64,000 nucleotides of DNA from Paenarthrobacter nicotinovorans (GTDB lineage: Bacteria > Actinomycetota > Actinomycetes > Actinomycetales > Micrococcaceae): the NCBI RefSeq assembly GCF_021919345.1, contig NZ_CP089293.1:1488001-1552000 (forward strand). The letters are read 5' to 3'. Of this stretch, positions 17,361-25,732 are shown one piece after another (the first letter of the stretch is position 1; each line of letters opens with the position of its first letter). A program made the translations under genes and the position numbers. The notes under the pieces were generated by a model. That model searched no databases. It worked only from the letters and a program-made list of their open reading frames with translations, and was not told the origin of the DNA.

Positions 17361-18470
17361 ATGAGCAGCCAGTCCCTGGGGGATGCCTTCCGCGGTCCCG
17401 GACCCCGCAAATGGTTCATCGGCGCCGGCTTTTCCATTGTCCTCTGGGCGTGGCCCACCTGGAACCTCGTGTGGTCCGTGGACGAACCGGCAGGCTGGAA
17501 GGTACTGGCCTCGGCGTCGTTGGTGGCCTTCTTCGCCGCCTATGCCGTTTTGCCGATGTTCAGCCGGGTACGGGACAGTCGGACCGGCCTGCTGTGCCTC
17601 GCGATCCTGCTGGCACTCAACGGCCTGGTGATCCTTCTGGTGGGCAGGGAAGCGCTGTGGACGTGGCCTTTCCTGGCGTGCGCCATTGGAATGACCACAC
17701 TTCCGCCGCGCGTCGACTTCGCTGTGATCGTGGCGCTTTCGGGAATTTCACTTGCGTCGGAACTCGCCGGCGGCAACCCTGGACAGGCTTTCTTCCAACC
17801 GGCCCTCATCCTGTCCCTGGGATTCATGATGTCCTCGTTTGCGCGCCTGATCCGCCAGACCGTTGAACTCCGGACCGCCCAGACTGAACTGGCGGATGCC
17901 GCCGTCGCCGCCGAACGCAGCCGTGTGGCCAGGGACATGCACGACATCCTGGGGCATTCCCTCACTGTCATAGCGGTCAAAGCCGAGTTGGCTGCCCGGC
18001 TGTTGGAGCAGGCACCCGGCGGACCGGCCAAGGACAAAGCCTCAGCGGAAATCGTGGAAGTCCAGGAGCTGGCGCGTGGTGCGCTCGCAGATGTCCGGGC
18101 CACAGTTGCCGGCTACCGCGGGGTCAATGTCCTGGCAGAACTCGCGGCGGCCCGGACGGCGCTGGAATCGGCGGGTATCGACGCTGATCTTCCGGGGACT
18201 GTGGAGCAGGTGCCCGCCAAGCACCGTGAGCTGTTCGGCTGGGTACTGCGCGAGGGCGTGACGAACGTTGTGCGGCATTCCGGTGCCGGGCGTTGCCGGG
18301 TCCGGTTGACGGCGTCGACGGTTCTGGTGGAGGACGACGGCGTGGGGCCGGGTCCGGCAGCGGGCGGCAACGGGCTGGCGGGGCTTCGGGAGAGAGTGGC
18401 CAGTGCCGGTGGCACAGTAAACATAGGTGCGAGCGACCTGGGAGGGTTCAGATTGGCTGTTGACGTATGA
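17361..18470 (+). CDS. Sensor histidine kinase (DesK/NarX type)
   Basis: A 369-residue HisKA_3 kinase. About five membrane segments fill residues 18-160 with no large outer domain, as in DesK-type sensors of membrane state. The dimerisation helix has ERSRVARDMHDILGHSLT with the phosphorylated His at about residue 194. The HATPase domain shows REGVTNVVRHSGA, DDGVGP and GNGLAGLRERV. The ATG at 17361 is chosen since the longer frame overlaps the permease. The stop overlaps the response regulator start in ATGA. Confidence 0.93.
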   Translation: MSSQSLGDAFRGPGPRKWFIGAGFSIVLWAWPTWNLVWSVDEPAGWKVLASASLVAFFAAYAVLPMFSRVRDSRTGLLCLAILLALNGLVILLVGREALWTWPFLACAIGMTTLPPRVDFAVIVALSGISLASELAGGNPGQAFFQPALILSLGFMMSSFARLIRQTVELRTAQTELADAAVAAERSRVARDMHDILGHSLTVIAVKAELAARLLEQAPGGPAKDKASAEIVEVQELARGALADVRATVAGYRGVNVLAELAAARTALESAGIDADLPGTVEQVPAKHRELFGWVLREGVTNVVRHSGAGRCRVRLTASTVLVEDDGVGPGPAAGGNGLAGLRERVASAGGTVNIGASDLGGFRLAVDV

Positions 18471-19078
18471 CCATCCGGTTGGTGATCGCGGACGACCAGG
18501 CGCTGGTGCGCGGTGCCCTTGCCGCCCTTCTGGGGCTTGAAGAGGACATCGAGGTGGTGGCGGAGCTGGCGGACGGCGCAGGCGTTGTGTCGGCCGTGCT
18601 GGAGCATGCCGCCGACGTGGCGATGCTCGACGTCGAGATGCCCGGTCTGGATGGCATCAGCGCTGCCGCGGCAGTCCGCCGTGCGGTACCGACATGCCGC
18701 GTCCTGATGGTCACGACGTTCGGCAGGCCGGGTTATCTCAGGAGGGCCATGCAGGCCGGAGCCTCCGGGTTCGTGGTCAAAGACACGCCTGCGCGGCAGC
18801 TGGCCGAAGCCGTGCGTCGCGTGCACAGCGGGCTCCGCGTGGTGGACCCGATGCTCGCCGCGGAGTCTCTGACCTCCGGTGACAGTCCGCTGACCGAGCG
18901 GGAGGTCGAGGTGCTGAAGGCTGCATCCGACGGCGGTACGGTGGCGGACATTGCCAAAGCGGCGATGCTCTCAGAGGGCACGGTACGGAACTATCTCTCA
19001 GCGGCGATGGCCAAGACCGGCGGCCGGACGCGGGCGGAAGCCGTGCGCCTGGCACATGAGAACGGGTGGCTTCTGTGA
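18467..19078 (+). CDS. LuxR/NarL-family response regulator (DesR-like)
   Basis: A 203-residue regulator. The receiver domain carries D9/D10 and the phosphorylated D55 (MLDVEMPG). A conserved Thr lies in MVTTFGRPGYL and a Lys in VVKDTPA. The C-terminal LuxR helix-turn-helix begins at LTEREVEVLKAA and includes LSEGTVRNYLSAAMAKTGGRTRAEA. It is the partner of the overlapping kinase and most likely controls the adjoining ABC transporter operon. Confidence 0.94.
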   Translation: MTIRLVIADDQALVRGALAALLGLEEDIEVVAELADGAGVVSAVLEHAADVAMLDVEMPGLDGISAAAAVRRAVPTCRVLMVTTFGRPGYLRRAMQAGASGFVVKDTPARQLAEAVRRVHSGLRVVDPMLAAESLTSGDSPLTEREVEVLKAASDGGTVADIAKAAMLSEGTVRNYLSAAMAKTGGRTRAEAVRLAHENGWLL

Positions 19079-19121
19079 GGGCCTGCGCCCCCGATTTGCC
19101 CTGCTTTGCAACAATGGATAG

Positions 19122-20303
19122 GTGACTGTAGTAGCAACGCCTCCCGCACCAAAGCTTGAGCTCCCGCCCCTGAAGCTCGGCGGGATTACCGTGGACACCC
19201 CGGTAATCCTTGCGCCGATGGCCGGAATCACCAACTCCGCCTTCCGCAGGCTCTGCCGTGAATACGGTGGCGGCTTGTACGTGGCCGAGATGGTGACCTC
19301 GCGTGCCTTGGTGGAGCGGACGCCGGAATCGCTGCGCATCATCTCCCATGACGAGGACGAGAAAGTCCGCTCCGTCCAGCTCTATGGCGTGGACCCCGTA
19401 ACCGTAGGCGCAGCGGTGCGGATGCTCGTGGACGAGGACCGCGCCGACCACATCGACCTCAACTTCGGCTGCCCCGTCCCCAAGGTCACCCGCCGCGGGG
19501 GAGGGTCCGCGCTGCCGTGGAAGATCGACCTCTTCACCTCGATCGTGCAGACCGCGGTCAAGGAAGCCTCCAAGGGCGGAATCCCGCTGACCATCAAGAT
19601 GCGCAAAGGCATCGACGATGACCACCTGACCTACCTGGAGGCAGGACGCATCGCCCGTGACTCCGGAGTTGCCGCAGTGGCGCTCCATGGCCGGACGGCT
19701 GCACAGTTCTATTCCGGCCAGGCCGACTGGTCCGCGATCGCCCGCCTCCGCGAGGCCCTCCCGGACATCCCGGTGCTCGGCAACGGCGATATCTGGTCCG
19801 CTGAAGACGCTGTCCGGATGGTGCGCGAAACCGGCGTCGACGGTGTTGTCGTCGGCCGTGGGTGCCAGGGCCGTCCCTGGCTGTTCGGCGATCTCCAGGC
19901 TGCTTTCGAAGGCAGCGACCAGCGGCACCGGCCCGGGCTGCGCGAGGTTGCCGAGGGCGTCTACCGTCACGCGGAACTGATGGTGGAGACCTTCGGGAAC
20001 GACGAATACAAGGCTCTCCGCGAGATCCGCAAGCACATGGCCTGGTACTTCAAGGGCTACGTGGTGGGCGGCGAGCTGCGGGCGAAACTTGCCACAGTGC
20101 CCACCCTGGAGGTCCTGCGGGAATTGCTCGACGAACTGGACATGGATCTTCCTTATCCGGGCGTCGATTCCGAGGGCCCCCGGGGGCGTGCCGGATCCCC
20201 GAAAAAGCCGGCGCTGCCCAAGGACTGGCTGGACAGCCGTCAACTGAACGCTGAACAGAGCGCGGATATCTCCGCAGCGGAGCTGGACGTTTCGGGCGGT
20301 TAG
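19122..20303 (+). CDS. dusB: tRNA-dihydrouridine synthase
   Basis: A 393-residue FMN enzyme that reduces uridine to dihydrouridine in the tRNA D-loop. The barrel opens with LAPMAGITNSAFRRLCREYG. The catalytic Cys is at about residue 117 in DLNFGCPVPKV, HGRTAAQFYSG is the active-site strand, and GNGDI...A and GVVVGRGCQGRPW bind FMN phosphate. The C-terminal helical domain runs from about 290. The GTG at 19122 begins right at the homologous region. It leads the core dusB-dgt-dnaG block. Confidence 0.95.
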   Translation: MTVVATPPAPKLELPPLKLGGITVDTPVILAPMAGITNSAFRRLCREYGGGLYVAEMVTSRALVERTPESLRIISHDEDEKVRSVQLYGVDPVTVGAAVRMLVDEDRADHIDLNFGCPVPKVTRRGGGSALPWKIDLFTSIVQTAVKEASKGGIPLTIKMRKGIDDDHLTYLEAGRIARDSGVAAVALHGRTAAQFYSGQADWSAIARLREALPDIPVLGNGDIWSAEDAVRMVRETGVDGVVVGRGCQGRPWLFGDLQAAFEGSDQRHRPGLREVAEGVYRHAELMVETFGNDEYKALREIRKHMAWYFKGYVVGGELRAKLATVPTLEVLRELLDELDMDLPYPGVDSEGPRGRAGSPKKPALPKDWLDSRQLNAEQSADISAAELDVSGG

Positions 20304-20367
20304 CCTCACACGTGTAAGACTGGCTCAAGAAGCTCCACACCCCGGCGCTTGAAGGAGGCAGATACCC

Positions 20368-21684
20368 ATGGGAACCGAAGCAATGCTTGGCCACGATGCA
20401 GCAAGCCACGATTTTGTGCTGGCCATCCCCGGATACGCCGAGGCAGACTCTGCCCGGTGGGTTGAAGAGCCGCGCAAGAGCAACTACCGCTCCGACTTTG
20501 AACGGGACCGCGCCAGGGTCCTGCATTCCTCCGCGCTGCGACGCCTGGGCGCCAAAACACAGGTCGTGGCCCCGGATACCGATGACTTTGTCCGCACCCG
20601 GCTCACGCACAGCCTCGAGGTTGCGCAGGTAGGCCGCGAACTGGGCCGTTCGCTGGGTTGCGATCCCGATGTCGTGGACACCGCTTGCCTGAGCCACGAT
20701 CTTGGCCACCCTCCGTTCGGCCACAACGGCGAATCCGCATTGAACGAAGTGGCTCACACGATCGGCGGTTTCGAAGGCAACGCCCAGACGCTTCGGTTGC
20801 TGACCCGCCTCGAACCCAAGGTGCTCGCTGCGGACGGCAGGCCGGCAGGGCTTAACCTGACCCGCGCGAGCCTGGACGCCGCCTCCAAATACCCGTGGTC
20901 CGCCGTCGACGCCCCCGTGATCCATGGCCACCGCACCAGCAAGTTCGGCGCATACGAAGACGACCTTCCCGTATTTGAGTGGCTGCGCGAGGGCGCGCCC
21001 GGCAACCGCTCCTGCATCGAGGCGCAGGTGATGGATCTGGCCGATGACATCTCGTACTCGGTGCACGATGTGGAAGATGCGATCGTTGCCGGCCACTTCC
21101 AGCTGAAGTGGATGGAGAACCCTGACCATCGGGCCCGGGTGGTGGGCTACACCAAGCAGTGGTACCTCCCGCACAACGACCCCGCCGAAATTGATGCTGC
21201 CCTTGCCCGGCTCGAGGCCACCAAGGTCTGGGTCCGGGAAGCTGACGGCAGCCGCAAGTCGATGGCGGCGCTGAAGGACATGACCAGCCAGTTGATCGGC
21301 AGGTTTTGCCAGAGTGCCATGGAAACAACGCGGGCGCATTTCGGACCGGCCAACCTCACCCGTTATGACGCCGAACTCATGGTCCCCGAGGAGACCGTGA
21401 CGGAGATCGCGGTGCTCAAGGGATTGGCCACCACCTTCGTCATCTCCACGGACCACCGGCAGCCTGTCTACGAACGCCAACGCGAAGTGCTGCACGCGCT
21501 CGTGGGCGTCTTGAACGCCACAGGCGACCGCCACCTGGAGCCGATGTTCGCCGCCGACTGGAGGGACGCCGTCGACGACGGTGCCCGCCTGCGGGTCGTC
21601 ATCGACCAGGTGGCGTCGTTGACGGACGTCTCTGCCCTGGCCATGTACGAGCGTCTGGTGGGCAGCCTCCCGTCGCTTTGGTGA
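20368..21684 (+). CDS. dgt: Deoxyguanosinetriphosphate triphosphohydrolase-like protein
   Basis: A 438-residue HD-domain dNTPase that releases triphosphate from dNTPs, probably acting in nucleotide-pool control. The metal ligands are visible: H81 in RLTHSLEVAQVGR, H110-D111 in CLSHDLGHPPFGHNGE, and a distal D in DLADDISYSVHD. The position between dusB and dnaG is conserved in actinobacteria. The ATG at 20368 has AAGGAGG about 9 bases upstream. Confidence 0.94.
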   Translation: MGTEAMLGHDAASHDFVLAIPGYAEADSARWVEEPRKSNYRSDFERDRARVLHSSALRRLGAKTQVVAPDTDDFVRTRLTHSLEVAQVGRELGRSLGCDPDVVDTACLSHDLGHPPFGHNGESALNEVAHTIGGFEGNAQTLRLLTRLEPKVLAADGRPAGLNLTRASLDAASKYPWSAVDAPVIHGHRTSKFGAYEDDLPVFEWLREGAPGNRSCIEAQVMDLADDISYSVHDVEDAIVAGHFQLKWMENPDHRARVVGYTKQWYLPHNDPAEIDAALARLEATKVWVREADGSRKSMAALKDMTSQLIGRFCQSAMETTRAHFGPANLTRYDAELMVPEETVTEIAVLKGLATTFVISTDHRQPVYERQREVLHALVGVLNATGDRHLEPMFAADWRDAVDDGARLRVVIDQVASLTDVSALAMYERLVGSLPSLW

Positions 21685-21733
21685 GGCGCGCCCGGGCGCC
21701 GGGCGGTTTGGTCGATGCGACTAGGATGGACAC

Positions 21734-23617
21734 GTGGCTGGCCTGATCAAACGTGAAGATATCGACGAAGTACGCCAGCGCACGGACATCAAGGAAGTCG
21801 TTGACGGATACGTCACGCTCAAAGGTGCCGGACTGGGCAGTTTCAAAGGCCTGTGCCCCTTCCACGACGAACGTTCTCCCTCCTTCACCGTCCGCCCGCA
21901 GGTGGGCAGGTATCACTGCTTCGGCTGCGGCGAGGATGGCGACGCCATTTCCTTCGTCCAGAAGATGGATCACAGTTCCTTCCACGAAGCCGTGGAAAAG
22001 CTCGCGGCCAGGATCGGTTACGAGCTGCGGTACGAAGACGGCGGGACGGGTCCCAGCCGCGAGGAAGTGGGCAAGCGCCAGCGCCTGCTGGACGCCCACA
22101 AGATCGCCGATGAGTTCTTCCGCGCACAGCTTCTGACCCCCGGAGCGGCGGAAGGCCGTAACTTCCTGGATGGCCGCGGGTTCGACCGTGCTGCCGCCGA
22201 ACACTTCGGAGTGGGATACGCGCCGCAAGGCTGGGACGCGCTGTTGAAGCACCTGCGCGGACGCGGGTTCACGGATGCTGAGTTGAAGCTCACTGGAATG
22301 TTTTCAGAAGGTAATCGAGGCATTTACGACCGCTTCCGTGGCCGGCTGATCTGGCCCATCCGGGACATCGCGGGGGACACCATCGGTTTTGGTGCGCGCA
22401 AGCTCTACGAAGACGACCAGGGCCCCAAATACCTGAACACCCCGGAGACCACGCTCTACAAGAAATCCCAGGTCCTCTACGGCATCGATCTCGCCAAACG
22501 GAACATCGCCAAGGAGCGCCAGCTGGTAGTGGTGGAGGGGTACACGGACGTGATGGCCTGCCACCTTGCAGGGGTCACGACGGCGGTGGCCACCTGCGGT
22601 ACAGCCTTCGGTACAGAACACATCAAGGTGGCCCGGCGGCTGCTTTCGGACGACGGCAGCGGGGGAGAGGTCATTTTCACCTTCGATGGTGATGCCGCCG
22701 GCCAGAAGGCCGCTCTGAGGGCGTTCGAGGAGGACCAGCGCTTCACGGCCCAGACCTACGTGGCTGTGGAGCCTTCCGGTGCTGATCCCTGTGACCTTCG
22801 CCAGCTCAAAGGTGATGCCGCGGTGCGCGAGCTCATCGGTACCCGGAAACCGCTCTTCGAATTCGCCATCAGGGCCACCCTGCGGCGGCACAACCTGGAC
22901 ACCGTGGAGGGCCGCGTAGCAGCGCTCCGTGAGGCTTCTCCGGTGGTGGCGCAGATCAGGGACTCAGCCACAAGGCCCGAGTACACGCGGAACCTTGCCG
23001 GCTGGCTGGGCATGCCCATCGAGGAAGTCAGCCGATACGTCGGCGCGGCCGCTAAACGGGGGACAAGCGGCAGCAACGCTGCAGGCAGCGGCGAGCAAGC
23101 AGCGGCCGCGGCAGCACCGCCGTCGGGCGGTCCGGTGTTCAACCGTCCCAACCCCCGCGACCCCGTAGCGGGGATGGAACGCCAAGCACTCGAGGTGGTT
23201 CTTCAGGATCCCGCAGTGCTTGGTGGAGTGGCGTGGGACCGCTTTGCGGCTACGATGTTCGCCACGCCGGCCTATGCTGCCGTCCATGCGGCGATCCGCG
23301 CCACGGGGCTCGGCCATACGGCAGACCCGGTGTCGTGGGTGGAGCAGATCCGGCAGGAAGTACCCGAGCCCCTGCGCAATCTGGTGTCCGAACTTGCTGT
23401 GACACCACTGCCCGCCAGCACCCCGGAAGCGATGCAACGGTATTGCCGGGATATCCTGGCCCGACTCTTCGAGCTTCAGATCACCCGCATCAAGGCCGAC
23501 AAGATGGGGCAGCTCCAACGGCTCGACGCTGCCTCCCAGCCTGAGGAATTCCAGCGGCTGAACCGTGAGTTGATGCAGCTCGAAATGGAACGCCGGGCGC
23601 TGCGCTCGGACGGCTGA
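21734..23617 (+). CDS. dnaG: DNA primase
   Basis: A 627-residue primase that makes RNA primers for replication. The N-terminal CHC2 zinc finger has C41, H44, C62 and C65 (CPFHDERSPSF and YHCFGCGEDGD). The RNA polymerase core includes the TOPRIM motifs VVVEGYTDVMA and FDGDAAGQKAA. A Gly/Ala-rich linker near 440-470 leads to the C-terminal helicase-binding domain. The GTG at 21734 starts exactly at the homologous MAGLIKREDI. A tRNA-Asn gene begins about 50 bases after the stop. Confidence 0.97.
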   Translation: MAGLIKREDIDEVRQRTDIKEVVDGYVTLKGAGLGSFKGLCPFHDERSPSFTVRPQVGRYHCFGCGEDGDAISFVQKMDHSSFHEAVEKLAARIGYELRYEDGGTGPSREEVGKRQRLLDAHKIADEFFRAQLLTPGAAEGRNFLDGRGFDRAAAEHFGVGYAPQGWDALLKHLRGRGFTDAELKLTGMFSEGNRGIYDRFRGRLIWPIRDIAGDTIGFGARKLYEDDQGPKYLNTPETTLYKKSQVLYGIDLAKRNIAKERQLVVVEGYTDVMACHLAGVTTAVATCGTAFGTEHIKVARRLLSDDGSGGEVIFTFDGDAAGQKAALRAFEEDQRFTAQTYVAVEPSGADPCDLRQLKGDAAVRELIGTRKPLFEFAIRATLRRHNLDTVEGRVAALREASPVVAQIRDSATRPEYTRNLAGWLGMPIEEVSRYVGAAAKRGTSGSNAAGSGEQAAAAAAPPSGGPVFNRPNPRDPVAGMERQALEVVLQDPAVLGGVAWDRFAATMFATPAYAAVHAAIRATGLGHTADPVSWVEQIRQEVPEPLRNLVSELAVTPLPASTPEAMQRYCRDILARLFELQITRIKADKMGQLQRLDAASQPEEFQRLNRELMQLEMERRALRSDG

Positions 23618-23670
23618 GATCCTCGATTTCGTTTTCCGGCAGCCCCCTGTTAAGCTAGTAACCGCTTCAT

Positions 23671-23743
23671 TCCTCCGTAGCTCAATTGGCAGAGCATTCG
23701 ACTGTTAATCGAAGGGTTACTGGTTCAAGTCCAGTCGGAGGAG
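23671..23743 (+). tRNA. tRNA-Asn (GTT), copy 1
   Basis: A 73-base cloverleaf: acceptor TCCTCCG pairs with CGGAGGA. The anticodon loop CTGTTAA with anticodon GTT (23704-23706) is closed by TTCGA/TCGAA, and the T-loop is TTCAAGT. The discriminator is G. No CCA is encoded. Confidence 0.97.
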
Positions 23744-23748
23744 CGCAC

Positions 23749-23787
23749 AATACCCCCGTTCCGGTTCGCCGGAGCGGGGGTATTTTT
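23749..23787 (+). terminator. Rho-independent terminator after tRNA-Asn copy 1
   Basis: ATACCCCC pairs with GGGGGTAT, extended by an inner CCGG-TTCG-CCGG hairpin, followed by a T-run. This is a strong intrinsic terminator separating the two tRNA genes. Confidence 0.9.
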
Positions 23788-23804
23788 ATACCCCCAGGGG
23801 GTAT
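23788..23804. promoter_or_regulatory. Perfect palindrome ATACCCCC-A-GGGGGTAT
   Basis: Two 8-bp arms flank a single A, immediately after the terminator T-run and about 55 bases before tRNA-Asn copy 2. The pattern resembles CsoR-type copper operators (TACCC...GGGTA), but no csoR or copper gene is near. It may only be an echo of the adjoining terminator arms, which share the same sequence. Confidence 0.35.
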
Positions 23805-23858
23805 CGCCGACCGATTTCACATCCGGTAAAACCTTTGCTAAAGTCATAACCGCTTCAT

Positions 23859-23931
23859 TCCTCCGTAGCTCAATTGGCAGAGCATTCGACTGTTAATCGA
23901 AGGGTTACTGGTTCAAGTCCAGTCGGAGGAG
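23859..23931 (+). tRNA. tRNA-Asn (GTT), copy 2
   Basis: Identical in sequence to copy 1 over the 73 bases, and the duplication includes the preceding TAACCGCTTCAT. It lies 115 bases downstream of copy 1, behind its terminator, so it needs its own promoter; TTGCTAAAGT just upstream may be part of it. Confidence 0.97.
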
Positions 23932-23933
23932 CA

Positions 23934-23977
23934 CAAGGGCCCCGTACCCGCCTAATGGCTGGTGCGGGGTCTGCTTT
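23934..23977. terminator. Terminator hairpin after tRNA-Asn copy 2
   Basis: GCCCCGTACC pairs with GGTGCGGGGTC-type sequence around a short loop, followed by TGCTTTTTAAA. It ends the tRNA transcript and lies against the 3' end of the convergent hypothetical gene. Confidence 0.75.
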
Positions 23978-24385
23978 TTAAACGAAATCCATCTCCACCT
24001 GGAGGAAGCGCGCGGCTTCCGCCACAGCCGCCATGAACGAGTCCTGCTCGGTGGGAGGGGTCCTGGGCTCACGCGGATGCCACTCATGCGGCGCCGAGTA
24101 GACTCTCGTGAAACCGCCGCCCGGAGGGGCATAGAAAATCCCGAACCTTTGGACCGGCCACTCCGGCGAGGTCTCCGGAGCGACCAACAGTGCGGCATCC
24201 GTTTCGGGGTTGTACCACTGGGCTATGGGCCGTCGCCGGTCGTCCGTGAAGAGTCCACCCGCGTACAAAGCGGCCGACGGCGGACTGGTCACCGAGCACA
24301 GGCGCTCCCACCACAGCGGGAGGATGCGGTCATCCTTGCGCTGCCACGGTGCCGGTAACGGGTTCAGCTCTTGCCAATGTGGCAC
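23978..24385 (-). CDS. Uncharacterised small protein
   Basis: A 135-residue soluble, Pro- and Trp-rich protein (LPLWWERLCSV, GIFYAPPGGGFTRVYSAPHEW). It has no signal peptide, membrane segment or motif that I recognise. Its GTG start at 24385 begins MPHWQELNPLP. The composition and codon pattern fit a real gene, since GC-rich third positions are kept and no alternative long frame is better. It stands between the tRNA-Asn pair and the esterase on the same strand as the esterase, 41 bases downstream of it. Function unknown. Confidence 0.65.
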   Translation of the reverse strand: MPHWQELNPLPAPWQRKDDRILPLWWERLCSVTSPPSAALYAGGLFTDDRRRPIAQWYNPETDAALLVAPETSPEWPVQRFGIFYAPPGGGFTRVYSAPHEWHPREPRTPPTEQDSFMAAVAEAARFLQVEMDFV

Positions 24386-24426
24386 ATCTCAACTTTATCG
24401 CCGGTGGGTGGCCGCGAAAAGAGCTT

Positions 24427-25710
24427 CTAGCGGGACAGGCCCAGGCGCGGGTACAGCACTTCGAAGCCCTTCTCCAGGCCTGCGTTCAATGCCAGGCCCA
24501 CGTGTCCGCCGTTGGGTACCTCGTAGTAGGTCACTTTCATTCCGGACGCTTGCGCCGCCGCGGACACGGCTTTCGCGGCGGCCACGTAGGTGGGGTCGTC
24601 CGAGCCGGCAGTGAACACGGCAGTTGTGTCGGGGAACTGTTTGCCCTTCATGATGTTGATGGGCTTTTGGGCATCGTAGGCGGCCTGGTTACCGCCAAAG
24701 ATCCCGGCCAGGTTCTCCGTGGGGTCCTCTGCGCCGGGGAACTCCTCGCCTGAGATGTCCACCACGTTGCCCCACATTCCGGGGTACTTGACGGCGAAGG
24801 AGATGGCGCATTGGCCGCCGTTGGAATATCCGGCGATGGTCCAGTGGTCCCTGTCCGGAAGGATGCTCAAGTTGTCCTTGGCCCAGTTCACCACGTCCTG
24901 GTTGATGTACTTCTCGACGTTTCCGTACTTAGGGGTGTCCAGGCACAGGGTGTCATCCTGGTCCGGGCCGATCTGGTCGGCGACGATCGCAATGGGGGCC
25001 AGTCCATTGTTTTTTGCAGCGAACTCGTCGAGGGCGGCGGAGACGTACTGCGGATCGGGGAGGCCCGGCTGGCCCATCATGAGGACGAACAGGGGAAGCC
25101 TCGGTGGATTGGCAGTCAGGGCAGCCGGTGGAAGGTAGATACCGGCCGGGCGCGCGTCGAAACCCGACACCGTGGCCGGGATGACTTGGGTCCCCACCTT
25201 GCCTTTCGAGGGCATGTTGGCGGGCGGAGTCCAGTGCTGCCACAAGGGTCCGGCCGGAATGGACGCATCCGGGTCCGGCTTGTTCAGTTCAATGACGTCC
25301 TCGGTTGAGATCCCCAGGGCCGAACCCAGGGTGTTGTTCAGTCCGAACTCGGCGTTGATTTGCAGGGCGGAGACAGTGACGAAGACGGGGACCGAGATGA
25401 TGGCCACCACTTTCCGCCAGCGCGCGCTGTGGAGAAAACTCACCGCGACCAACCCCAAAGCGGCGAAGCAGCTGATCGACCAGAACCATACCCGCGGGGT
25501 CAGTCCCACGTGAAAGACGTCCAGCACGTCCTCCACGATCCACACGGTGAACCACCCCACCAGCCCTGCCACCACAATGGCGCTCATCGCCGTGAGGACC
25601 CAGCGGGCAGACGGCCGGAGGAAGAGCACCAGGAAGAACCCGACGGCGATGATCCCGGCGATCGTCAGGACTACGGGGCTGCTGATTTCGAGTTTCAGGA
25701 CATCGTTCAT
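24427..25710 (-). CDS. Membrane-anchored esterase (esterase D/mycolyltransferase-like fold)
   Basis: A 427-residue protein with four N-terminal membrane segments (about 10-130) and a C-terminal alpha/beta hydrolase domain facing outward. The nucleophile elbow is GYSNGG, followed by Asp in AGSDDPTY and His in VPNGGHVG, as in esterase-D and antigen-85-like enzymes. The gene begins 22 bases after the stop of the aminoacyl-phosphatidylglycerol synthase-like gene, so the two are probably co-expressed. In other Gram-positives an esterase encoded next to such a synthase removes the amino acid from the lipid. By inference this is an aminoacyl-lipid hydrolase; an unrelated acyl esterase remains possible. 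Confidence 0.82.
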   Translation of the reverse strand: MNDVLKLEISSPVVLTIAGIIAVGFFLVLFLRPSARWVLTAMSAIVVAGLVGWFTVWIVEDVLDVFHVGLTPRVWFWSISCFAALGLVAVSFLHSARWRKVVAIISVPVFVTVSALQINAEFGLNNTLGSALGISTEDVIELNKPDPDASIPAGPLWQHWTPPANMPSKGKVGTQVIPATVSGFDARPAGIYLPPAALTANPPRLPLFVLMMGQPGLPDPQYVSAALDEFAAKNNGLAPIAIVADQIGPDQDDTLCLDTPKYGNVEKYINQDVVNWAKDNLSILPDRDHWTIAGYSNGGQCAISFAVKYPGMWGNVVDISGEEFPGAEDPTENLAGIFGGNQAAYDAQKPINIMKGKQFPDTTAVFTAGSDDPTYVAAAKAVSAAAQASGMKVTYYEVPNGGHVGLALNAGLEKGFEVLYPRLGLSR

Positions 25711-25732
25711 GGACGCACCGCCGGATGACCGG

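Noticed and set aside
18777-20309. 510-codon minus-strand frame opposite dusB
   Set aside because: Antisense of dusB and the response regulator; no domain evidence and no ribosome site of note.
23671-23931. Attachment-site duplication at tRNA-Asn by an integrated element
   Set aside because: The two tRNA copies are only 115 bases apart, with nothing but a terminator and palindrome between; no integrase is present.
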